Of a stretch of 35,719 bases of DNA, positions 22,567 through 29,698 are shown in pieces. Position 1 is the first letter of the stretch. Each line of letters begins with the position of its first letter. A program made the position numbers and the translations under genes. The notes beneath the pieces are model-generated. The model did not search any database and was not told the origin of the DNA. It saw only the letters and a program-made list of their open reading frames with translations. Source of the stretch: Ruminococcus sp. (GTDB taxonomy: Bacteria; Bacillota_I; Bacilli_A; RF39; UBA660). The stretch spans positions 1-35,719 of the forward strand of contig JAMPHW010000009.1 of NCBI GenBank assembly GCA_023663235.1, in the 5' to 3' direction.

Positions 22567-23173
22567 TATAATGGCAGAAGCTATTGATAATATGTGGCCG
22601 ATGCTTACTATTTTTTTAGTAATTATTGCTACTGTTAGAATAGCGGCTATTAGATCTAATAATGAAAGATTAGTTTTTTATAAAGAATTTGGTAATCTCT
22701 TATTTATTATTTATGTTTTACTTTTATATGAACTACTCACTAGAACCGAATTAAATAGTATGGCAGGTTATAATCTTGTTCCTTTTAAAGAGATGCTTAG
22801 ATATCCTATAGGTAGTAATTCTTTTTATATAAATGTTATTGGAAATATTGTCTTATTTGTCCCTTTTGGTTACTTTATTTCTACTTATATTAAACCCAAA
22901 AGAATACTACCCATATTAATTGTCAGTGTAATATCCAGTAGTACCGTTGAATTTGTTCAATTATGCATTGGTAGAAGTTTCGATGTTGATGATATTATTT
23001 TAAATGCTCTAGGAGCTATTATTGGTTTTTTAATCTATGTCTCTTTAAATGCTATTAAAAAATTTCTTCCTGGCATATTTGAAAATGAACTATTTTATAA
23101 TATAATATCTTTTATCATCTTAATTTTAATGGTTTTATACCTTTTAGGACATATGGGAGTTAATATAATATGA
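22547..23173 (+). CDS. VanZ-like family membrane protein
   Basis: 208 residues with four to five membrane segments. The VanZ-family core is visible: YNLVPFKEML, IGNIVLFVPFGYFIS, SSTVEFVQLCIGRSFDVDDIILNALGAIIGFLIY. VanZ of the Tn1546 cluster gives low-level teicoplanin resistance, but most family members have no proven role, so no resistance is claimed. Start choice: AGTGAT is followed 4 bases later by tandem ATGs, matching the GGTGAT pattern of other genes here. A later ATG (22571) has its nearest Shine-Dalgarno-like bases too far away. In B. subtilis this place is held by phoH and pgpH, so the gene is a replacement within the conserved order. Confidence 0.85.
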   Translation: MMKVIIDIMAEAIDNMWPMLTIFLVIIATVRIAAIRSNNERLVFYKEFGNLLFIIYVLLLYELLTRTELNSMAGYNLVPFKEMLRYPIGSNSFYINVIGNIVLFVPFGYFISTYIKPKRILPILIVSVISSSTVEFVQLCIGRSFDVDDIILNALGAIIGFLIYVSLNAIKKFLPGIFENELFYNIISFIILILMVLYLLGHMGVNII

Positions 23174-23610
23174 AGTATGAAATAAATGATAATTATAATG
23201 TTGATTTTAAATATAATTATTTAAAAAAAGTTATTAAAAGAACTTTAAAACATGAGAAGGTAAAAAATGCTTATTTTTCGGTAGTTTTTGTCGGAAATGA
23301 GGAGATACAGGAACTAAATAAAAGTTATAGAGGAATAGATAAAATAACAGATGTTATATCTTTTGCTTTAGAGGATAATAAAGATTTAATTAATAATGAT
23401 ACTAGAATTTTAGGTGATATTTATATTTGTATTCCAAGAGCTTTAGAACAAGCAGAAGAATACGGTCATTCCCTAAAAAGAGAATTATCTTTTTTAACAG
23501 TTCATGGATTATTACATTTATTAGGATATGATCATCAAACTAAAGAAGATGAAGAAGTTATGTTTAAGTTGCAGGAGTTGATATTAGATGAGGAAAATAT
23601 TAGAAGGTAA
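23170..23610 (+). CDS. ybeY: Endoribonuclease / 16S rRNA maturation factor YbeY
   Basis: 146 residues. The UPF0054 zinc signature HGLLHLLGYDH gives His112, His116 and His122 as ligands. ITDVISFAL and LGDIYIC are also conserved. YbeY acts in 3' maturation of 16S rRNA and in 70S ribosome quality control, and works with Era, encoded two genes downstream. It overlaps the vanZ-like gene by 4 bases (ATGA), and dgkA starts inside its 3' end. Confidence 0.95.
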   Translation: MKYEINDNYNVDFKYNYLKKVIKRTLKHEKVKNAYFSVVFVGNEEIQELNKSYRGIDKITDVISFALEDNKDLINNDTRILGDIYICIPRALEQAEEYGHSLKRELSFLTVHGLLHLLGYDHQTKEDEEVMFKLQELILDEENIRR

Positions 23611-24034
23611 AGAATTAGATAAGCAAGATATGAAAGAATTTAAAAGAGAAGCTGTTAAAGTATATGGATTTAGCAGGTTCTTTAAAAGCATTAAATATTC
23701 AATAAATGGCTTAGTTTATGCATATAAATATGAGCAAAGTCTTTGGATTCATGGTCTTGCTACCATTCTTGCTATTACAATGGGTATAATATTTAAGATT
23801 AAGTTTTCAGAATGGGCCATTATCTTTATTGCTTTAGGTTCTATTTTAGCTTTAGAACTTATTAATACCGCGATAGAAGCAGCCGTTGATTTAACTACTA
23901 CTAAAATTCATCCTTTAGCTAAAATTGCTAAAGACTGTGGTTCAGCCGCAAGTTTCGTTATGGCTATCGTATCTATTGTTATTAGTTTATTTGTTTTTGG
24001 ACCTTATCTTCAAGAATTATGTGGTCTTTTATAG
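23588..24034 (+). CDS. dgkA: Undecaprenol/diacylglycerol kinase, DgkA family
   Basis: 148 residues with three hydrophobic helices after a polar N-terminus of about 45 residues. The family signature is complete: ELINTAIEAAVDL (catalytic Glu and metal-binding Glu), then HPLAKIAKDCGSAASFV. The Gram-positive members phosphorylate undecaprenol rather than diacylglycerol and feed the lipid carrier pool for wall synthesis, so undecaprenol kinase is the likely activity. The start overlaps ybeY by 23 bases, with AGGAG 10 bases upstream. An internal ATG at 23630 would drop 14 residues that are not conserved, so the start is not certain. Confidence 0.92.
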   Translation: MRKILEGKELDKQDMKEFKREAVKVYGFSRFFKSIKYSINGLVYAYKYEQSLWIHGLATILAITMGIIFKIKFSEWAIIFIALGSILALELINTAIEAAVDLTTTKIHPLAKIAKDCGSAASFVMAIVSIVISLFVFGPYLQELCGLL

Positions 24035-24043
24035 GAGGTTTTT

Positions 24044-24925
24044 ATGCGGAGTGGTTTTGTTAGTTTAATTGGTCGTCCTAATGTAGGTAAGTCAACCTTA
24101 ATTAATACTTTAATTAATGAGAAAGTTGCTATTACATCTAAAGTAGCAGGCACAACTAGGAATATAATTCAAGGTATTTATAATGAACCAGAATATCAGA
24201 TAATTTTTATGGATACTCCAGGAATTATTAAGCCTATAAATAAATTAGGCAAAATTACCAATAAGCAAGCGATGTCTTTAACTAAAGATATTGATTGTTT
24301 GCTTTTTGTTGTTGATGCTAGTGCGGGTATTGGTAAAGGCGATAGATATATCATCGATATCTTAAAAAAGAGTGAAGCTCCTGTTATATTGGTACTAAAT
24401 AAAATAGATAAACTAAGTAAAGAGGATATATTATATTCTATAAACGAATACAAAGATTTATACCCATTTTCTGAAATAGTTCCAATATCAGCCGTAAATA
24501 ATGATAATGTTGATAGACTTCTTGACGTTATTAAAACCTATTTAAAAGATGAAATTAGATATTTTGATCCTAGCGTTAAAACAAGCAATAGTAAATATTT
24601 TATGATAAGTGAAGTTGTAAGAGAAAAACTTTTCTATACTAACTTTGAAGAAATACCTCATAGTCTTACTTGTCGTACTGTTCTTTTTGAAGAAAAAAAA
24701 GATATTATAAATATTCATGTTGATATCATTGTTGATCGTGATACCATTAAAAAAATTATTATTGGTAAAAAAGGAGAAAGGCTAAAAGCTGTTGGAACTG
24801 CTGCTCGTATTGAACTAGAAGAAACTTTGGGCAAAAAGGTATATTTAGAGCTATTTGTTAAAACAGTTAAGAATTGGAAAGATAAAGAACATTACATAAA
24901 AGAGCTAGGATTCTTTGATTTTTAA
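24044..24925 (+). CDS. era: GTPase Era
   Basis: 293-residue ribosome-assembly GTPase that binds the 3' end of 16S rRNA. G1 is GRPNVGKS (10-17), G2 lies in AGTTRN (35-40), G3 is DTPG (57-60), G4 is NKID (119-122), and G5 lies in VPISAV. The C-terminal KH domain shows IIIGKKGERLKAVGTAARIELEE. GGAGG lies 7 bases before the ATG and 9 bases after dgkA. Together with ybeY it forms a small-subunit maturation module. Confidence 0.97.
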   Translation: MRSGFVSLIGRPNVGKSTLINTLINEKVAITSKVAGTTRNIIQGIYNEPEYQIIFMDTPGIIKPINKLGKITNKQAMSLTKDIDCLLFVVDASAGIGKGDRYIIDILKKSEAPVILVLNKIDKLSKEDILYSINEYKDLYPFSEIVPISAVNNDNVDRLLDVIKTYLKDEIRYFDPSVKTSNSKYFMISEVVREKLFYTNFEEIPHSLTCRTVLFEEKKDIINIHVDIIVDRDTIKKIIIGKKGERLKAVGTAARIELEETLGKKVYLELFVKTVKNWKDKEHYIKELGFFDF

Positions 24926-24982
24926 ATTTATTGAATAAAAAACATTCATATATCTCATAATTATAATAGAAAGGTTGAGATT

Positions 24983-25078
24983 ATGAATAAAAAAGAAGCC
25001 TGGAAGAAGTTTCAAAAAAGTGGCAAAATAGAAGATTATTTAGAATATAAACGTTTAGAAAAAGAAGAAAATAGATAA
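24983..25078 (+). CDS. yqzL: YqzL-like microprotein
   Basis: A 31-residue frame following era, with AAAGG 8 bases before its ATG. The sequence carries the YqzL pattern of a Trp near the N-terminus, then F..SGKI..YL.YK.LE. In B. subtilis yqzL sits between era and recO, so position and pattern agree. The function of the family is unknown. It is followed at once by a terminator whose left arm contains the stop codon, which marks the end of the yqfC-era operon. recO does not follow here. Confidence 0.7.
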   Translation: MNKKEAWKKFQKSGKIEDYLEYKRLEKEENR

Positions 25079-25097
25079 AATAAGATTATCTATTTTT
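25068..25097 (+). terminator. Terminator of the yqfC-era-yqzL operon
   Basis: 11-bp perfect stem AAAATAGATAA / TTATCTATTTT around AATAAGA, ending in T's. Confidence 0.75.
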
Positions 25098-25107
25098 ATT
25101 TGCTTAA

Positions 25108-25136
25108 TTGACAATTATATGCTTATTTATTATAAT
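25108..25136 (+). promoter_or_regulatory. Consensus SigA promoter
   Basis: TTGACA, a 17-base spacer and TATAAT: both hexamers are perfect. Drives the unknown gene at 25160. Confidence 0.8.
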
Positions 25137-25159
25137 AGCAGGCGTTAAAAGGTGATTTT

Positions 25160-25969
25160 ATGTATACATTAAAAGATTTATCGCTTTATGGCCTTAGAAG
25201 GGCTTATTGTTTATATCCAATAATGACTATTTATCATTTAAAAACTTATGAAGATTTAAAAGAAATAATAAATAGTGGTGCTAAAGATTTTCAAGACCCA
25301 TCCTTTCGAAAATATCTTGAAGAAGCCTATAAAAGTTTAGATAAAATAATAAAAAGTGAAAAAGAATTACCTATTTATCCATCTAAAATTTATGAAAGTA
25401 GAGGTTTAAATCCCAATGTTTTAAAAAGTTTTGAAGAGAGTTTAAACGCAGAAGTTTTACCTCTAACATCACCTCTAAATGTTAGCTGGACAACTAACGA
25501 TCGTATAAATGATTATAGTATCGCTGATATTAGAAGTATGCTTGAAACTGCAACTTTAGGAGCTAAAAATGGTCTTACTATTGTTCCTAATATAGGCATT
25601 AGTAAAATATTAAGAATTTATGAAGCATTACAATTTTTTGAAGAACAAATGGTAAGACTTGCAACAACTTGTGACTATGAAAATTATGAAGGTAACTTAT
25701 TTTATAAGGATTTAGAAGCAAAAAGAAAAATAATTCTTAGTGATCTTAAAAATATTCTAATAACTTTATTTAATATGAGTAATGCCTTTGTTTGGGGTAC
25801 GCATGAAGCTGAAAGTAAAGAACAAATAATAAGTTTAACGAACAATCCTCGTTCTAAAAGAGCTGTTTTGGTAAGAGAAAAAATTGTTAGCTACTTATCA
25901 AACTATATGATACTAGAAGATTTAGAAAATAAAGACACTTTAAAAAGAGCATTAACCCGCTTTATTTAA
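25160..25969 (+). CDS. Cytoplasmic protein of unknown function
   Basis: I do not recognise this 269-residue protein. It is soluble and mostly helical: LRRAYCLYPIMTIYHLKTYEDLKEII at the start, two charged helices, a loop SPLNVSWTTNDRINDYS, then helices including ATLGAKNGLTIVPNIG and IILSDLKNILITLFNMS. There is no signal peptide, membrane segment or obvious catalytic motif. It has a perfect promoter and AAAAGGTGAT 3 bases before the ATG, so it should be well expressed. It occupies the place where recO follows era in B. subtilis, but the sequence does not look like RecO. Confidence 0.7.
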   Translation: MYTLKDLSLYGLRRAYCLYPIMTIYHLKTYEDLKEIINSGAKDFQDPSFRKYLEEAYKSLDKIIKSEKELPIYPSKIYESRGLNPNVLKSFEESLNAEVLPLTSPLNVSWTTNDRINDYSIADIRSMLETATLGAKNGLTIVPNIGISKILRIYEALQFFEEQMVRLATTCDYENYEGNLFYKDLEAKRKIILSDLKNILITLFNMSNAFVWGTHEAESKEQIISLTNNPRSKRAVLVREKIVSYLSNYMILEDLENKDTLKRALTRFI

Positions 25970-25982
25970 TAGATTTTAAATC

Positions 25983-26011
25983 TTGTAAATTACTTAAAAT
26001 TAAGATATAAT
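25983..26011 (+). promoter_or_regulatory. SigA promoter of tig
   Basis: TTGTAA, a 17-base spacer and TATAAT, with AAAGGA before the ATG. No CIRCE element is visible. Confidence 0.6.
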
Positions 26012-26036
26012 ATAAATAACTTGAAAGGAAATTAAT

Positions 26037-27284
26037 ATGAAAAATAAAAAAGAAATCGAAATTACAATTGAAGGAGAAAGTTGGACTAAAGCCTTAGATA
26101 AAGCTTATAAACATAAAAATAAAGATTTAAAAATTGAAGGTTTTAGAAAAGGTATGGCTCCTAAAGATATTTACTTGAAAAAATTTGGTATTGAAAGCCT
26201 TTATATGGATGCTGTAGATACTGTTTTAGATGAAGCTTATAAAAAAGCCTTAGAAGAAGCTAAAATAACTCCTGTCATTGAACCGAGTGTTGATGTTGCT
26301 AAAATTAGTGAAGAAGCAGTTACTTTTAAATTTACTATTTTTGCTAAACCAGAAGTTACTTTAGGAGAATATAAAAATTTAAAGATTAAGAAAGAAAAGG
26401 CTAAAGTCAGTAAAGAAGAAATTGATGAAGAAGTTGAAAATTTAAAGAGTAAACTAGCCGAAATAGTACCTAAAACCGAAGGTAAAGTTGAAAATGGCAA
26501 TACTGCTGTTATTGATTTTGAAGGTACTGTAGATGGTAAACCGCTTGATGGTGGTACTGGTAGCAATTATCCTCTAGAAATTGGTTCAAATACTTTTATT
26601 CCAGGGTTTGAAGAAGGCGTAGTAGGCATGACTATTGGTGAAACTAAAGAATTAGACTTAACATTTCCAGAAGATTATTTAGATGAACTAAAAGGCAAAG
26701 CCGTTAAATTTAAAGTTACAGTAAGAGAAATTAAAGAAAGAATTGTGCCTGAAATAAACGAAGATTTCTATAAAGATTTAGGATATGAAGACATTAAGAC
26801 TGAGGAAGAATTTAGAAAAGAAGTTGAAAACGTTATTCTAGAACGCAAAAATGCTCAAATTGAAGATGCCTTTATCGAAGATTGTTTAGAAAAAGCTAGC
26901 GAAAATATGAAAGTTGAAATAAATGAAGAAATAATCGATGATGAAGTACATCGTATGATTCATCAATTTGAAGGCCAATTAAAAATGCAAGGTATCAAAT
27001 TAGAAGATTATATGCATATCACAGGAATGACTCATGAAAAATTACATGAGCAAATGGAGCCAGAAGCTTTAAAAAGAATTAAATATCGCTACTTATTAGA
27101 CGAAATAGCAAATGTTGAAAAAATTGATTTCACTGATAAAGAAGTTGATGAAAAGGCTAAAGAAATGGCTGAAAATTATGGTATTACCGTTGATGAATTA
27201 ATAGAGTCTTATGGTTCTAAAGATATCGTAAAATACGACATGAAAATGCATCAAGCTTTAGAAATAATTAAAAATAATAATTAG
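26037..27284 (+). CDS. tig: Trigger factor (ribosome-associated chaperone and prolyl isomerase)
   Basis: 415 residues. The N-terminal ribosome-binding domain has the signature loop FRKGMAPKDIYLKKFG (G-F-R-K-G...P). The FKBP-type domain (about 150-230) shows NGNTAVIDFEGTVDGKPLDGG, SNTFIPGFEEGVVGM and LTFPEDYLDELKGKAVKFKV. The rest is the helical cradle. It assists folding of nascent chains at the exit tunnel. The overall length is a little below the usual 425-450, mainly at the C-terminus. In many Bacillota tig is followed by clpX and lon. Here lon is three genes on and clpX is absent from the window. Confidence 0.96.
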   Translation: MKNKKEIEITIEGESWTKALDKAYKHKNKDLKIEGFRKGMAPKDIYLKKFGIESLYMDAVDTVLDEAYKKALEEAKITPVIEPSVDVAKISEEAVTFKFTIFAKPEVTLGEYKNLKIKKEKAKVSKEEIDEEVENLKSKLAEIVPKTEGKVENGNTAVIDFEGTVDGKPLDGGTGSNYPLEIGSNTFIPGFEEGVVGMTIGETKELDLTFPEDYLDELKGKAVKFKVTVREIKERIVPEINEDFYKDLGYEDIKTEEEFRKEVENVILERKNAQIEDAFIEDCLEKASENMKVEINEEIIDDEVHRMIHQFEGQLKMQGIKLEDYMHITGMTHEKLHEQMEPEALKRIKYRYLLDEIANVEKIDFTDKEVDEKAKEMAENYGITVDELIESYGSKDIVKYDMKMHQALEIIKNNN

Positions 27285-27308
27285 AAAGTTTTGAAACTTT
27301 CTTTTTTT
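27283..27308 (+). terminator. Terminator of tig
   Basis: AGAAAGTT / AACTTTCT with tetraloop TTGA and a seven-T tail, starting inside the stop codon. Confidence 0.8.
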
Positions 27309-27327
27309 GCAATTTTTTAGAAAAAGA

Positions 27328-27356
27328 TTGAAATATAATTGTTCGTTTGATATACT
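27328..27356 (+). promoter_or_regulatory. SigA promoter of the DUF2207-like/ATP-grasp pair
   Basis: TTGAAA, a 17-base spacer and TATACT, with an extended -10 TG (TGATATACT). Confidence 0.6.
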
Positions 27357-27399
27357 TTAAATAGCTAATAGAGAGTATATTTAACAATGAGGTAATCTT

Positions 27400-28575
27400 A
27401 TGGAAAAGAAGAAAAGTATTAAAACTCAGAAATATCAAAATAAAATATTTATTGATTTATTAATAATTGTTATATGTTTTATTTACTTTAGTTTTATTTC
27501 ACATTTAATAGGGCTTAGTTTGAGTGTTTTTCCAACAATTATTAAAGGATTCTTTAATGTTTTGGGTCTTCTTTTTAAAAATTTAGATTCTTTGCAAAGT
27601 TTAATAAATTTGATATTAGTTCCATTGGTAATGATAATTATTGTTTTACTATTAATAATCTTGTTTACATTTCCCATTAATGTAATATGTTTAGCTTTAC
27701 GGAATGCTTATTTTCACAGGATAAAAGAAGATATCACTTATAATAACAACTTAGATATTACTTATTATCGTGATGCTTTTATAAATATAACTCCAAGTGA
27801 AATGAGTGTTATTATTGATTATCAAACCGAACATAAGAAAGATTTAACAGCCTCAATATTAAGTTTATATTTAAAAAAATATATTACTTTCGAAAATGAT
27901 AATTTAATTGTTTTAAATAATAATGGTGATACTTTAAAAAAAAGTGAGAAATACGTTTTAAAAAAATTAATAGAAACTAAAAACCACCATACTGTTTCTA
28001 ATCATGAATTACATAAATTAGGTTTAGAAGAAGCCATAGAAGATGGTTACATAGAAAATAAAAAAAGCAAAAAAAATCTCATTAAAAAGATTATTATATT
28101 ATTAATTGCGTTTTTAATGTGTATGATGATTAGTAAAATAGATATATACAATAACTCTAGTGATAAACTGGACGAAGTTATGACAAAAATAACAGCTAAA
28201 TATGGTAAAGATGTTACAGATGCTGAGCTCTTAAATGACCCCTTAGCCCCAGAATATATAGCATCTTTAAGTGAGATGACAATTTTTGCGATTGTTATTT
28301 TAGGCAAGATTATAATTCCTATTTGTGCTTTAATTTATTTAATTATGTATGCTACATCGAGTTCTAAATATAAGCGAACTAAAAAAGGTAATATCTTGTT
28401 AGAAAAAATTGCTGGTATGAAGCATTTTATTCATGATTTTAGTGCTTTATCACTTAAAGAAAAGGAAGAAATAGTTCTGTGGGAAGACTTTTTAATTTAT
28501 GCCATTGTGTTAGAAGAAAATGATAAAATTATTAACGATATTATGAAATTTAAAAAAATAGATATAAAATTATAA
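27400..28575 (+). CDS. DUF2207-like (YciQ-type) membrane protein lacking the N-terminal domain
   Basis: 391 residues. Two membrane segments lie at about 18-38 and 65-95. A cytoplasmic winged-helix-like part follows, with YYRDAFINITPSEMSVIIDY, DLTASILSLYLKKYITFE and KYVLKKLI. Two more membrane segments (about 228-245 and 294-320) come next, and the C-terminal stretch is GNILLEKIAGMKHFIHDFSALS then LWEDFLIYAIVLEEND. That C-terminal half is the DUF2207 pattern (lone Y.RD..P.E, LTA.IL.L...GY, and L..I.G.K.F...LPYA..L). DUF2207 proteins usually begin with a signal peptide and an extracytoplasmic domain, which is missing here. Function unknown. The ATP-grasp gene follows after 15 bases, so they form an operon. 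Confidence 0.68.
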   Translation: MEKKKSIKTQKYQNKIFIDLLIIVICFIYFSFISHLIGLSLSVFPTIIKGFFNVLGLLFKNLDSLQSLINLILVPLVMIIIVLLLIILFTFPINVICLALRNAYFHRIKEDITYNNNLDITYYRDAFINITPSEMSVIIDYQTEHKKDLTASILSLYLKKYITFENDNLIVLNNNGDTLKKSEKYVLKKLIETKNHHTVSNHELHKLGLEEAIEDGYIENKKSKKNLIKKIIILLIAFLMCMMISKIDIYNNSSDKLDEVMTKITAKYGKDVTDAELLNDPLAPEYIASLSEMTIFAIVILGKIIIPICALIYLIMYATSSSKYKRTKKGNILLEKIAGMKHFIHDFSALSLKEKEEIVLWEDFLIYAIVLEENDKIINDIMKFKKIDIKL

Positions 28576-28590
28576 AAAGGAGTGGTTTAT

Positions 28591-29631
28591 ATGCCAAATA
28601 TAAAATATTTAATAAATAGAATTGCTAATATGAATTATAAGAACATGTTTAATAAAATAGATAGTATTCATAAAAAAACAAAGAAAAATAAATTGCTTAT
28701 CTTTTTTGATATGAGCTATTGTGCTCTAAGGTTTGGCGCTGGATACATGGATTACGATCTATTTGAAATGTATAATTTAAAGAATAAAGAAAGAGATACT
28801 TATATTACAAGAGGGCGTAATAATTCTTTAATAAAGAAATACAATAATCCTGAATATAACTTTTATTTTAGAAATAAAGCGGTTTTTAATGAAGAATTTA
28901 AAGACTATATAAAAAGAGATTTTATCGTCGTAAATGAAAGTACTAAAGAAGAAGTCTTAAAATTTATAAAAAAACATAAAGTATTCATGGCAAAACCCGT
29001 TGAAGGCACTTGTGGCAAAGGAATAGAAAAAATTGCTATTAAAGATTATCCTTCGCAAGATGCTTTATATAAATATTTAACAAAAAAAGACATGAATATG
29101 GAGTTAGAAGAAATTATTAAACAATCTAAAGAAGTTAACTCTATATATGATGGTTCTATAAATACTGTTAGAATTGTTACAATCTTAGATGATGATAATA
29201 AACCTCATGTCATCTGTGCTTATTTTAGAATAGGTAATGGCAAATGGGTAGACAATTTTAATAGTGGGGGAATGGTTGCTCCTGTTGATGAGAAAAAGGG
29301 TATAGTTTTAGATAAAGCTATAGATAAAAAGAAAAATCTTTATGAATTTCACCCTGTAACAGGAACTCCCATAAAAGGTTTTCAGTTTCCTGATTGGAAT
29401 GAAGCCTTAAAATTAGTCAAAAAAGCTACTCACGTTGTTCCTTATATGCGTTATATCGGTTGGGATGTTGCCTTTACTACTAATGGTCCAGTGCTAGTAG
29501 AAGGAAATGAATATCCTGGTCATGATATTTATCAATTACCTGAACATACTCATAATAAAGAAGGTATATGGCCAAAATTTACCAAAGCTTTTAAAAATAA
29601 TAAAGAAATGAAAAAAAGTCGTAAAGTTTAA
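28591..29631 (+). CDS. ATP-grasp enzyme of the sugar-transferase-associated type
   Basis: 346 residues. The ATP-grasp core is visible: FMAKPVEGTCGKGIEK (phosphate-binding loop), NTVRIVTILDDDN, FRIGNGKWVDNFNSGGMVAPVD, and the metal-binding end VLVEGNEYPGHD. This is the pattern of the family often found beside sugar transferases in polysaccharide clusters. Such enzymes join a carboxylate to an amine or other nucleophile with ATP. The substrate is unknown, and no glycosyltransferase lies next to it here. The start is the ATG with AAAAAGGAG about 9 bases ahead; an in-frame GTG 9 bases upstream is less likely. Confidence 0.8.
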   Translation: MPNIKYLINRIANMNYKNMFNKIDSIHKKTKKNKLLIFFDMSYCALRFGAGYMDYDLFEMYNLKNKERDTYITRGRNNSLIKKYNNPEYNFYFRNKAVFNEEFKDYIKRDFIVVNESTKEEVLKFIKKHKVFMAKPVEGTCGKGIEKIAIKDYPSQDALYKYLTKKDMNMELEEIIKQSKEVNSIYDGSINTVRIVTILDDDNKPHVICAYFRIGNGKWVDNFNSGGMVAPVDEKKGIVLDKAIDKKKNLYEFHPVTGTPIKGFQFPDWNEALKLVKKATHVVPYMRYIGWDVAFTTNGPVLVEGNEYPGHDIYQLPEHTHNKEGIWPKFTKAFKNNKEMKKSRKV

Positions 29632-29640
29632 CCTTTTTTA

Positions 29641-29669
29641 TAGACAATTATATTTTAATTATTTATAAT
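29641..29669 (+). promoter_or_regulatory. SigA-type promoter of lon
   Basis: TAGACA, a 17-base spacer and TATAAT, 30 bases before the ATG. No heat-shock operator (CIRCE or CtsR-type) is recognised. Confidence 0.55.
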
Positions 29670-29698
29670 AGGAAGAAATTGATTGGAGGAAAACCTTG

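Noticed and set aside
25160-25969. RecO by position after era-yqzL
   Set aside because: It lacks the RecO N-terminal OB-fold pattern and zinc-binding cysteines, and its residues show no resemblance.
29632-29698. Heat-shock operator (CIRCE) before lon, or before tig
   Set aside because: No TTAGCACTC/GAGTGCTAA inverted repeat in either spacer.
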